Assembly (NCBI GenBank): GCA_002345215.1
Contig: DDVH01000040.1
Location: forward strand, 3,859-37,154
Direction of reading: 5' to 3'
From: Anaerolineales bacterium UBA2317
Lineage (GTDB): Bacteria; Chloroflexota; Anaerolineae; Anaerolineales; Villigracilaceae
Length of the DNA: 33,296 bases
Numbering within the stretch: position 1 is the stretch's first letter; the number at the start of each line of letters is the position of its first letter. The position numbers and the translations under genes are program-made. The notes below the pieces were generated by a model that saw only the letters and a program-made list of their open reading frames with translations, searched no databases and was not told where the DNA came from. Shown one piece after another: positions 23,493 to 31,138 of the stretch.

Positions 23493-24404
23493 ATGGAATT
23501 AGCAATTGTTGGTTTAGGAAAAATGGGATTGAATATGGCAACTCGACTCGTTCAAGGCGGACATAAAGTAGTTGGTTATGCTCGCTCAAAAGAATCGGTC
23601 GAAGCCGCAATCAAAAACGGAGCAGAAGGTGCGCATTCTTTAGAAGAAGCGATTAACAAATTATCATCATCACCAAAAATTGTTTGGGTGATGGTGCCTT
23701 CAGGCAAAACTACTACTGAGACCATTGAACATGCCGCTTCATTATTAAACAAAGGTGACATCATCATTGATGGTGGTAACTCGAATTACAAAGAGACGAT
23801 TGCTCATGCTGAAATGCTTGCACAAAAAGGCATTGACTTTGTTGATTGCGGAACCAGCGGTGGCATTTGGGGTCTCAAAGAAGGTTATAGTTTGATGATT
23901 GGTGGCAAGAAAAATGTCACTGAAAAATTGAAACCAATTTTTGAAACATTGGCACCTGCCAAAGATTTAGGTTGGGGACGAGTCGGTCCGCATGGAGCAG
24001 GTCATTACGTAAAAATGGTTCACAATGGAATTGAATATGGCATGATGCAAGCTTTTGCCGAAGGTTTCGGGATTTTGAAAGGCAAAAAAGAATTTGAACT
24101 TGACCTCGCACAAGTCTCACACATTTGGCAACATGGAAGTGTTGTCCGCTCGTGGTTATTAGATTTAGCCGCCAATGCATTAGATGAAGATACTGAACTA
24201 AAAGACATCAAACCGTGGGTGGCAGATTCTGGCGAAGGTCGTTGGACGGTATTTGAATCCATTGATTTGGATGTCCCTGCGCCTGTGATCACATTAGCAT
24301 TACAAATGCGATTCGCAAGCCGAGACGAAGAAAATTACCCAGCCAGAATGTTGGCGGCATTGAGAAATCAATTTGGTGGACACGCCATCAAAAAATCGGA
24401 ATAA
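23493..24404 (+). CDS. gnd: 6-phosphogluconate dehydrogenase, decarboxylating (short, GntZ/YqeC-like type)
   Basis: It oxidises and decarboxylates 6-phosphogluconate to ribulose-5-phosphate. The 303-residue length places it in the short dimer-type group, often NAD-dependent, not the 470-residue form. Marks: GLGKMGLNMATRL (7-19, dinucleotide fold), WVMVPSG (65-71), IIDGGNSNY (91-99), GTSGGIWG (120-127, substrate) and KMVHNGIEYGMMQ (174-186, with Lys174 and Asn178 catalytic). AGGAG stands 7 nt before the ATG. It is separated from pgl by a repeat element and from zwf by another repeat. Confidence 0.94.
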   Translation: MELAIVGLGKMGLNMATRLVQGGHKVVGYARSKESVEAAIKNGAEGAHSLEEAINKLSSSPKIVWVMVPSGKTTTETIEHAASLLNKGDIIIDGGNSNYKETIAHAEMLAQKGIDFVDCGTSGGIWGLKEGYSLMIGGKKNVTEKLKPIFETLAPAKDLGWGRVGPHGAGHYVKMVHNGIEYGMMQAFAEGFGILKGKKEFELDLAQVSHIWQHGSVVRSWLLDLAANALDEDTELKDIKPWVADSGEGRWTVFESIDLDVPAPVITLALQMRFASRDEENYPARMLAALRNQFGGHAIKKSE

Positions 24405-24411
24405 AAAGAAT

Positions 24412-24492
24412 TAACCACAGAGAACTCAAAGTTCACAGAGAGTTTTAAATGTTTTCTCAGAGGTCTCTGTGCTCTCTCTGGCAAAGGTTTTA
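24412..24492. repeat. ACCACAGAG-type imperfect inverted repeat
   Basis: The 89-nt gap between gnd and zwf holds AACCACAGAGAACTC...CACAGAGAG and, inverted, CTCTGTGCTCTCTCTGG. The unit CACAGAG appears in both arms. From memory, repeats of this kind are scattered in many environmental bacterial genomes. A fragment also lies inside the GT2 gene. Confidence 0.6.
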
Positions 24493-24493
24493 A

Positions 24494-25954
24494 ATGAACA
24501 CATCTTCTAACGGGCTTCTCACAACAATCATCATCTTCGGTGCATCGGGAGATTTGACTCAACGCAAGTTGATTCCATCTTTGTTTCATCTGTTTCGCAA
24601 GCGTAGGACTCCAAAACGCTTACAAATCATCGGCTTTGGTGGAACAGAGTTTTCAGATGAGGCATTCCGCGAGCATTTGCATGAGGGCATGAAAAAATTA
24701 GCAAGTTTTGAGTTCACTGAAGAAGAATGGAATCTCTTTGCGCCGAATTTGTGCTATGTCAGCGGAAAATATACAGAGATTGAGCATTTTACTAAGCTTT
24801 CTGAGCAATTGAAAAAAATTGAGAACGATGAAGAATCGAATCGTTTGTATTATATGGCATTGCCTCCAAGCCTATTTCCCACAATTATTGATAATTTAGA
24901 TAAGTCAAATTTATTAAATGAAAATGGCGCATGGCGGCGGGTGGTGTTAGAAAAACCATTCGGCACAGATTTAGAATCAGCGATTACATTAAATAAACAA
25001 GTTCATAAAGCTTTAAACGAAAATCAAATCTACCGTATTGACCATTATCTTGGTAAAGAAACTGTACAAAATATTTTGTTTACTCGTTTTGCAAACACAA
25101 TCTACGAACCAATTTGGAATCGTAATTATATAGACCATGTCCAAATTACAGTGGCAGAAAAAGTTGGTTTAGAACATCGCGCAGGTTTTTATGATGGCGT
25201 GGGTGTTTTACGAGATATGTTTCAAAATCATTTATTGCAGTTGCTAACACTTGTTGCCATGGAACCGCCTGCATCATTTAGTGCAAGTGCTTTGCGAAAT
25301 GAAAAAGTAAAAGTATTAAGTGCCATCAAACCTATGACACCTGAACAAGTTTCCACAAATACTGTCAGAGCACAATACAAAGGTTACAGCGAAGAAAAAG
25401 ATGTCAGTGTAGGATCAACCACCCCGACGTATGCGGCGTTACGACTCTTCGTCAACAATTGGAGATGGCAAGGCATCCCATTTTATTTGCGTTCAGGAAA
25501 AAACTTAGCCGAAAAACAATCGCAAATTATTATTCAATTCAAAGAACCGCCGCTTGCCATGTTCCCCATGCAAACCATGAAGCCCAACATGTTGGTTTTA
25601 TATTTGCAACCTGATGAAGGCGTGCATGTTCGCTTTGAAGCAAAAGCGCCTGATAAAGTAAATGAAACGCGTTCGGTGGATATGGAGTTTCATTATGATG
25701 AAGCGTTTGGAAAGAGTGCCATCCCCGAAGCGTATGAAAGATTATTGCTGGATGCGATTCAAGGCGATGCTTCTTTATTTACGCGTGCTGATGAAGTGGA
25801 GACGGCTTGGTCTATCATTGACCCGATTCTGCAAACATGGGAAACGCATCAGACTCCGCCTCTGGCTGTTTACAAACCTTCCACATGGGGTCCCGCCGAG
25901 GCTGATGTGCTGTTAGCAAAAGATGGTCGCAGATGGTTGAATGAAGATGATTAA
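24494..25954 (+). CDS. zwf: Glucose-6-phosphate 1-dehydrogenase
   Basis: It oxidises glucose-6-phosphate to 6-phosphogluconolactone with NAD(P)+. The 486 residues match the usual length. Marks: IIFGASGDLTQRKLIPSLF (13-31, cofactor fold), VLEKPFGTD (151-159), the active-site signature RIDHYLGKE (181-189), DVQITVAEKVG-like segment DHVQITVAEKVGLEHRAGFY, and FYLRSGKNLAEK near residue 335. Together with pgl and gnd it gives the full oxidative branch. No OpcA partner is seen in the window. No good Shine-Dalgarno is visible before the ATG. Confidence 0.96.
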   Translation: MNTSSNGLLTTIIIFGASGDLTQRKLIPSLFHLFRKRRTPKRLQIIGFGGTEFSDEAFREHLHEGMKKLASFEFTEEEWNLFAPNLCYVSGKYTEIEHFTKLSEQLKKIENDEESNRLYYMALPPSLFPTIIDNLDKSNLLNENGAWRRVVLEKPFGTDLESAITLNKQVHKALNENQIYRIDHYLGKETVQNILFTRFANTIYEPIWNRNYIDHVQITVAEKVGLEHRAGFYDGVGVLRDMFQNHLLQLLTLVAMEPPASFSASALRNEKVKVLSAIKPMTPEQVSTNTVRAQYKGYSEEKDVSVGSTTPTYAALRLFVNNWRWQGIPFYLRSGKNLAEKQSQIIIQFKEPPLAMFPMQTMKPNMLVLYLQPDEGVHVRFEAKAPDKVNETRSVDMEFHYDEAFGKSAIPEAYERLLLDAIQGDASLFTRADEVETAWSIIDPILQTWETHQTPPLAVYKPSTWGPAEADVLLAKDGRRWLNEDD

Positions 25955-25956
25955 CT

Positions 25957-26050
25957 ATGTCATTGCGAGCCACGTTTTTGTTCTTTGTGGCAAAGCTATC
26001 CCCAAAATATAAGATTGCTTAGTCGGCTAAAGTACTCCTTGCAATGACAT
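25957..26050. repeat. MITE-like inverted repeat element bounded by ATGTCATTGC
   Basis: ATGTCATTGC (25957-25966) and GCAATGACAT (26041-26050) are exact complements 94 bp apart and fill the gap between the convergent zwf and MFS/spermidine synthase-like genes. Its last base is part of the TGA stop of the latter. Confidence 0.8.
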
Positions 26051-28077
26051 CATCTTAATATTTGAAACAAATTACTATAGTCATCAGTAAACAAAGCCAC
26101 ATCGGTTGAATATGTTTCATAAGTAATTGCGCGTTCTTGCAGTTTGGGGATATTCAATGATTCAGGATTCTTTGCCATCAACATCCAGATAGATAAATAT
26201 TCATCTGGCTCATCGGGGATGTTATCAATACGAATGATGGTCAGACCAAATTCTTTGGCAATTTGATAAAAGACAGGTTGCAAGTCAATGTGTTGGTTAG
26301 AGATATTCGCCGCAATCACACCATCTGCTTTGAGATTTGCTAAATACAAATCAAAGGCTTGTTTGGTGACGAGATGCACAGGAACAGAATCACTACTAAA
26401 TGTATCCAAAACAATCACATCGAAATTATGTGAACCATTTGCATTGTATTCATTTTCAAGTGAAATACGAGCGTCACCAGCGATCACTTCAATGTTTGCT
26501 TGGCTATCTTCCAAAAATGAAAAATAACCGCCTTCCCCTTCGGCTAAGTCAATGGCAATTTGATTGATTTCATATAATAGATAATCATCACCTGCGTTAC
26601 CATACGCGGCTAAAGTTCCAATACCAAGTCCTAACACAGCCACTTTTGCAGGCTGATTATCTTTCGGATAATTGGATAATAAAACTCCCACGCCACTGTC
26701 AGGTGCAAAATATGTCGTTGGTAATGTTGGGTTATCTTTGTATTGAATGCCATGAATGGTGATTCCATGAATCATAGCTAGGGTGTTATCGTCTAATTCA
26801 ATTGTACGAACAACGCCATAAAAATTTCTATCTGCACTGAGTTGCTCACCACCTTGATTTAATCCAAGCATGAGCAATGTGCCAACCACAAATGATAAAG
26901 CAACGGCTTGAGTTTGTCTTTTGTATTCCCCAACCCATCTTGGAAATAAACGAATGACTAAAATCAACATAGTCATCAACCAGCCGAGATAAAACTCCCA
27001 ATACCCATTGAATAAAGCAGGTGCAAAAAAGTTTACAAATACCCCACCAAATGCCCCACCAAGCGATGACATTAAATAGAAGGTAGTCAATTGGTCTGCT
27101 GGCGGGCGGAGTTGATATAGTTCACCATGACAAATCATGCAAGAGAAAAATAATAAAGAGCAATAAATTACAACTTGGTAGACAATTAGTAGGTCTTGAC
27201 GTTCTGCCAAAGCCCAAAGTGTTGCTAAACTTGCAAGCGCAAACAACAATGCATAAAGATTGCGGTTATACCAACGTGAATCTGAAAAGGCTAAGATAAA
27301 TGAAAGTAAGTAAATAGCAAGTGGTAATACCCATAAAAATGGAATCACCGTCACTTCTTGTGTGATTTGATTGGTAATAGATAACAAAAATAAAGAAGCC
27401 ACTCCGCCCAATATCATCCAAAGCAACTTGAGCGATATGGAAGCTCTCGGAGTTTTTTCTACCGAAGTTGATTCTATTTTCTTGTCACCAAGTTGATAAA
27501 CAATTATGGAAGAAACTATCGCAAATAGCACAAATCCGATAGACCAGCCCCAACCTTGTGACTGTAATGAGAAAAATGGTTCTACTAAAACTGGATATGC
27601 TAATAAACCCAATAATGAACCCACATTTGATAAAGCATACAAACGAGCGTACGATGATGTCGGTTGTAATCTACTAAACCATGCTTGCATGAGCGGGCTA
27701 TTCGATGCTAAAACAAAATATGGAAGTCCAACTGAAGCAAGTAAGATAAAGAAGATATTGAACACAGGGAATTCAACATAAGCAGGTCTTAATTCAGGTG
27801 AGGGAGTGATGGGGGAACGCCACACAAGCCCCAACGTAGTTAGAAGCGCGAGAGTCAAAATCAAAAGAGCAGAATGAATCCATCTTTGCCTTGATTGTTT
27901 GACGAGCCAATACGCATAAGCATATCCACCTGTGAGCAAGGCTTGAAAAAATAACATAGCCGTTGACCAAACTGCTGGCGTACCGCCAAACCATGGCAAA
28001 ATAAATTTACCTATCATCGGTTGGATTTGGAATAATAGGAATGCGGAAAGAAAGATATTAATTGCAAAAAAAATCAT
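26050..28077 (-). CDS. Fused MFS/spermidine synthase-like membrane protein
   Basis: This 675-residue protein has a long membrane part (about residues 1-410, some 12 helices, beginning FAINIFLSAFLLFQIQPMIG with PWFGGTPAVWSTAMLFFQALL) followed by a Rossmann domain of spermidine-synthase type (about 455-650: VAVLGLGIGTLAAYG, LLYEINQIAIDLAEG, EVIAGDARISL, FDVIVLDTFSSDSVPVHLVT). Such fusions are common in bacteria and their reaction is unproven; real polyamine synthesis is not implied. A minus-strand TATAAT (28124-28119) lies 42 nt upstream. Confidence 0.88.
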   Translation of the reverse strand: MIFFAINIFLSAFLLFQIQPMIGKFILPWFGGTPAVWSTAMLFFQALLTGGYAYAYWLVKQSRQRWIHSALLILTLALLTTLGLVWRSPITPSPELRPAYVEFPVFNIFFILLASVGLPYFVLASNSPLMQAWFSRLQPTSSYARLYALSNVGSLLGLLAYPVLVEPFFSLQSQGWGWSIGFVLFAIVSSIIVYQLGDKKIESTSVEKTPRASISLKLLWMILGGVASLFLLSITNQITQEVTVIPFLWVLPLAIYLLSFILAFSDSRWYNRNLYALLFALASLATLWALAERQDLLIVYQVVIYCSLLFFSCMICHGELYQLRPPADQLTTFYLMSSLGGAFGGVFVNFFAPALFNGYWEFYLGWLMTMLILVIRLFPRWVGEYKRQTQAVALSFVVGTLLMLGLNQGGEQLSADRNFYGVVRTIELDDNTLAMIHGITIHGIQYKDNPTLPTTYFAPDSGVGVLLSNYPKDNQPAKVAVLGLGIGTLAAYGNAGDDYLLYEINQIAIDLAEGEGGYFSFLEDSQANIEVIAGDARISLENEYNANGSHNFDVIVLDTFSSDSVPVHLVTKQAFDLYLANLKADGVIAANISNQHIDLQPVFYQIAKEFGLTIIRIDNIPDEPDEYLSIWMLMAKNPESLNIPKLQERAITYETYSTDVALFTDDYSNLFQILR

Positions 28078-28130
28078 GGGGATTTACCTTACCTAAAAAG
28101 AGAAAAGCATGCAAACAAATTATAATCGTT

Positions 28131-28766
28131 TTACTCATCAGGGATAATTTCTTCCTTCGACTCAATTACTTTCGCTTGAACTTTACCTGCGGATAATTCT
28201 CTTAAATCAGATTGAAAAGATTCAAACGCCTCTTGCCTGACTTGTAACTTGATTTTTACATCCTCAGCATATTCTTCACTGACAATGCTCCCATGATGTT
28301 TTATCACTAACAAACGCAAGCGTTCTAAAAGGTTATACGGAATATTCATCTCCGCCACATGCACAGGAGTTCTTTTTCCGCGCTTTACTTGATTCACCAC
28401 CAACTGCGCGGACTCAGTATATGCTTTCACCAATCCGCCCGTGCCAAGCAATGTGCCACCAAAATATCTGGTGATAACTAAAACGACATCACCCAGTCCA
28501 CTACCACGCAAAACAGATAAAGCAGGTTTGCCCGCTGTACCTGATGGTTCGCCATCATCTGAAAAATATTCTGTAACAGTATTTCCACCGCCGATAATAT
28601 ACACAGGCACGTTATGACTCGCATCTGCAAATTCTTTTTTGATTTTCGCCATAAATGCACGTGCTTCGTCTATCGAAAAAGCAGGCGCAAGCGTAGCAAT
28701 AAAACGAGATTTCATCGCTTCATGTTCACGGCGGATTTCTTCGGTGGGGATGAAGTAATCTTTCAT
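28131..28766 (-). CDS. yigZ: YigZ/IMPACT family protein
   Basis: This 211-residue protein has the UPF0029 N-terminal domain with SRFIATLAPAFSIDEARAFM (about 20-39), YFSDDGEPSGTAGKPAL (about 68-84, family signature) and VLVITRYFGGTLLGTGGLVKAY (about 95-116). It ends in a DUF1949 domain (about 138-200). The family relates to eukaryotic IMPACT and is linked to translation control; its biochemical role in bacteria is not settled. It follows a terminator, so it likely has its own promoter. Confidence 0.92.
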   Translation of the reverse strand: MKDYFIPTEEIRREHEAMKSRFIATLAPAFSIDEARAFMAKIKKEFADASHNVPVYIIGGGNTVTEYFSDDGEPSGTAGKPALSVLRGSGLGDVVLVITRYFGGTLLGTGGLVKAYTESAQLVVNQVKRGKRTPVHVAEMNIPYNLLERLRLLVIKHHGSIVSEEYAEDVKIKLQVRQEAFESFQSDLRELSAGKVQAKVIESKEEIIPDE

Positions 28767-28780
28767 TTACAATAACAAAA

Positions 28781-28812
28781 GAACTCCGAGGTTATAAAAA
28801 ATCTCGGAGTTC
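28781..28812. terminator. Intrinsic terminator after the Cys-type formate dehydrogenase gene
   Basis: GAACTCCGAG (28781-28790) and CTCGGAGTTC (28803-28812) pair perfectly around a 12-nt AT-rich loop. On the minus strand TTCTTTTGTT follows. It separates the formate dehydrogenase gene from yigZ. Confidence 0.85.
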
Positions 28813-28818
28813 TACTTA

Positions 28819-31065
28819 TTAATACCTTCCTCTTTCAACAACCACATCTGGATTTGGTAAATCACCTACTCTTGCGGGAAAAACTTGCACTGCACAAGCT
28901 TTGAATTCGGGGATTTTAGCTTGCGGGTCTAAGGCATCATTGGTCAATAAATTTGCGGCTGCTTCAGCAAAATGCCAAGGGATAAACACAACGCCAATTG
29001 AAGTTTTTTCTGTGACAGTTGCTCGCACGACAATTTCACCACGACGACTTGAAACTTTAACAGGGTCGCCGTTTCGGATGCCGTGAATTTCTGCATCGGC
29101 AGGATGAATCTCAACGCGTGCTTCGGGGTAGGCTTCGTTCAATGCAGAATTGCGAGTCATTGTGCCGCCATGCCAATGTTCAAGCAAGCGACCTGTGGTT
29201 AAGATAAATGGATATTCATCATCAGGTTCTTCACGAATCGGAACATAATCCAAGACATGGAATTTTCCTTTGCCTCGTGGAAAATCTTTTGTAAACAATG
29301 TCGGTGTGCCGGGATGGTCTAAAGATGGCACTGGATAAATCAAACCAACTTTTTCAATGCGTTCATACGTGATACCGGCATAATCTGAATTGACGCTTCC
29401 CATCTCACGCAAAATTTCTTCAGGATTGGAATATGTCCAATGAGCAGAATCAACTCCAAGTCTAGATTCGATGCGAAGGGCTAAATCACAAATAATTTTC
29501 CAATCAGGTCGAGATTGTCCACGCGGTGGATGTGCTTGTCGAACTCGTTGCACGCGCCTATCTGTATTTGAAAACGTGCCATCTTTTTCTGCAAACGGCG
29601 TGGCAGGCAAAAACACATCCGCAAAGGCTCCGCTTTCATTGATAAAAATATCTTGCGCCACTAAAAATTCAAGTTCTTGCATGTGTTCACGCACAACATT
29701 TAGATTCGGTTCAGACATCATCGGATTCTCACCCATGATAAAAAGCGACCGAACGCCTCCTTCGTGCGCATGGCTGAGAATTTCAGTGGTAGTTAATCCT
29801 AGCTTGAGGCTTAACCCGCCTGCTTCGATGTTCCAAGCTTTTTCCCACTTGGCGCGATTCTCTTCATTATCCACACGCATATAGCCGGGATAATGAAAAG
29901 GCATGGAACCCATATCACTTGCACCTTGCACATTGTTTTGTCCACGTAACGGATTCAATCCAGTGCCATCACGCCCAATGTGACCAGTAAGAAACGCCAA
30001 GTGAATTAATGCAAGTGCTGAGGCTGTACCATGTGAAAGTTGTGAAATGCCCATGCCCCAATAAATAGCACCATTTTTTGCTTGAGCATATAAACGCGCG
30101 GCTTTGCGAATATCTTCGGCTGGCACGCCAGAAATTTCTTGAGCATATTCAGGTGTAAATTTTTCAAGCGACTCAACAAATTCGTTGAATCCTTCGGTGC
30201 GATTTTTGACAAATTCCCAATTGACTAAATTTTCTTTGACGATAACATGTGCCATCGCAGAAAAAACTGGGACATTAGTGCCAGGTTTTAGTGGAAGCCA
30301 CATTTCCGAAAAATCAACAAGGTCAATTCGGCGTGGGTCAACGACAATACACTTGGCACCGTATTTTTGCACGGCTTCTTTCATTTGTAGTGCAATGATA
30401 GGATGATTTTCAGATGTGTTCGAACCTGTCACAATAAATACATCATTCATTATGACTTGTGAAGCCGTGTTGCTCATCGCAGAAGAACCGACGGCTTGTT
30501 GCAATGCGACTACAGAACCTGCATGACATAATCTTGTACAGTGATCCACATTGTTTGTTCTAAACAATGCACGATACATTTTTTGCAATAAATAATTATC
30601 TTCATTCGTGGCTTTGGCACAACAATAGACAGCCATCGCATCTGAACCATCACGTTTGTAAATGCGGACTAAATTATCTGCAACAAGATTCATTGCAGTT
30701 TCCCAATCGGTTTCGACCCAGTCCCAATCATTAGAAATTTGGGAATCAGGAATTGGTTTGCCGTCAGTGCTGACGGCGAAAACTTGCTCACGACCTTGTG
30801 GTTTGGGTTTGCCTTCTAATAAATATCTGCGCGCTAATGGCGTTGTCACTCGTTTGGGATGATAAATAAAATCATAGCCGAATCTGCCTTTGACACATAA
30901 ATTACCTTGATTGACCGGTGAATCAAATGGCGAGGTGACTTTGAAAATAAAATCATCTTTGACGTGTAATTGCAATGTACAACCCACGCCACAATACGGG
31001 CAAGTGGATGAAACAACTTTATCTGCTTTTACACGATTGGTATTGGTTTGAAGATTTGCAACCAT
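28819..31065 (-). CDS. fdhA: Formate dehydrogenase catalytic subunit, cysteine form
   Basis: It oxidises formate to CO2 (or the reverse) with a bis-molybdopterin Mo/W centre and a [4Fe-4S] cluster. The start is ATG 31065 (748 aa), preceded by AGGAG; an in-frame ATG at 31095 lies in the upstream terminator hairpin. The cluster motif CPYCGVGC has Cys22, Cys25 and Cys29, with Cys57 and Lys59 in GNLCVKG. The metal ligand is Cys180 (TGT at 30526-30528) followed by His181 in TRLCH, and the substrate Arg is in PLRGQNNVQGA. Compared with its Sec paralog it has about 30 extra residues near 82-120. No electron-transfer subunit is adjacent on the 3' side. It is the non-selenium isoform of a tandem pair. 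Confidence 0.93.
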   Translation of the reverse strand: MVANLQTNTNRVKADKVVSSTCPYCGVGCTLQLHVKDDFIFKVTSPFDSPVNQGNLCVKGRFGYDFIYHPKRVTTPLARRYLLEGKPKPQGREQVFAVSTDGKPIPDSQISNDWDWVETDWETAMNLVADNLVRIYKRDGSDAMAVYCCAKATNEDNYLLQKMYRALFRTNNVDHCTRLCHAGSVVALQQAVGSSAMSNTASQVIMNDVFIVTGSNTSENHPIIALQMKEAVQKYGAKCIVVDPRRIDLVDFSEMWLPLKPGTNVPVFSAMAHVIVKENLVNWEFVKNRTEGFNEFVESLEKFTPEYAQEISGVPAEDIRKAARLYAQAKNGAIYWGMGISQLSHGTASALALIHLAFLTGHIGRDGTGLNPLRGQNNVQGASDMGSMPFHYPGYMRVDNEENRAKWEKAWNIEAGGLSLKLGLTTTEILSHAHEGGVRSLFIMGENPMMSEPNLNVVREHMQELEFLVAQDIFINESGAFADVFLPATPFAEKDGTFSNTDRRVQRVRQAHPPRGQSRPDWKIICDLALRIESRLGVDSAHWTYSNPEEILREMGSVNSDYAGITYERIEKVGLIYPVPSLDHPGTPTLFTKDFPRGKGKFHVLDYVPIREEPDDEYPFILTTGRLLEHWHGGTMTRNSALNEAYPEARVEIHPADAEIHGIRNGDPVKVSSRRGEIVVRATVTEKTSIGVVFIPWHFAEAAANLLTNDALDPQAKIPEFKACAVQVFPARVGDLPNPDVVVERGRY

Positions 31066-31080
31066 AAAGGCTCCTGATAA

Positions 31081-31112
31081 AAATGCCCCACGCATTAAAT
31101 TGCATGGGGCAT
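31081..31112 (-). terminator. Hairpin between the two formate dehydrogenase genes
   Basis: ATGCCCC and GGGGCAT pair across about 16 nt. On the minus strand the stem is followed by TTTTTAT, then at once by the AGGAG of the Cys-type gene. It is positioned to end the Sec-type transcript or to attenuate read-through into the Cys-type gene. My base positions here may be off by one. Confidence 0.7.
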
Positions 31113-31125
31113 AATATGCGTGTTG

Positions 31126-31138
31126 AGTATTATACTCG
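31126..31138. promoter_or_regulatory. Palindrome with TATAAT at the stop of the Sec-type gene
   Basis: GAGTA-TTA-TACTC reads GAGTATAATACTC on the minus strand and includes the TAA stop of the Sec-type gene. The TATAAT inside it could start a separate transcript for the Cys-type gene, and the dyad could be an operator. Both readings are inference. Confidence 0.35.

Noticed and set aside
16478..26050. CRISPR array from the repeated TCGCAATGAC motif
   Set aside because: Copies are thousands of bases apart with no regular spacing and no cas genes; they fit dispersed palindromic repeats.
26050..28077. Genuine spermidine synthase
   Set aside because: Only the Rossmann fold part resembles it; the protein is a large membrane fusion and no polyamine pathway gene is nearby.
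29471..29884. 137-residue frame on the plus strand, and a similar 163-residue frame at 32244-32735
   Set aside because: Both are antisense shadows of the formate dehydrogenase genes, with no recognisable domain and no ribosome site.
31066..31095. Ten extra residues at the N-terminus of the Cys-type formate dehydrogenase
   Set aside because: That start lies in the terminator hairpin, while ATG 31065 has AGGAG at normal spacing.
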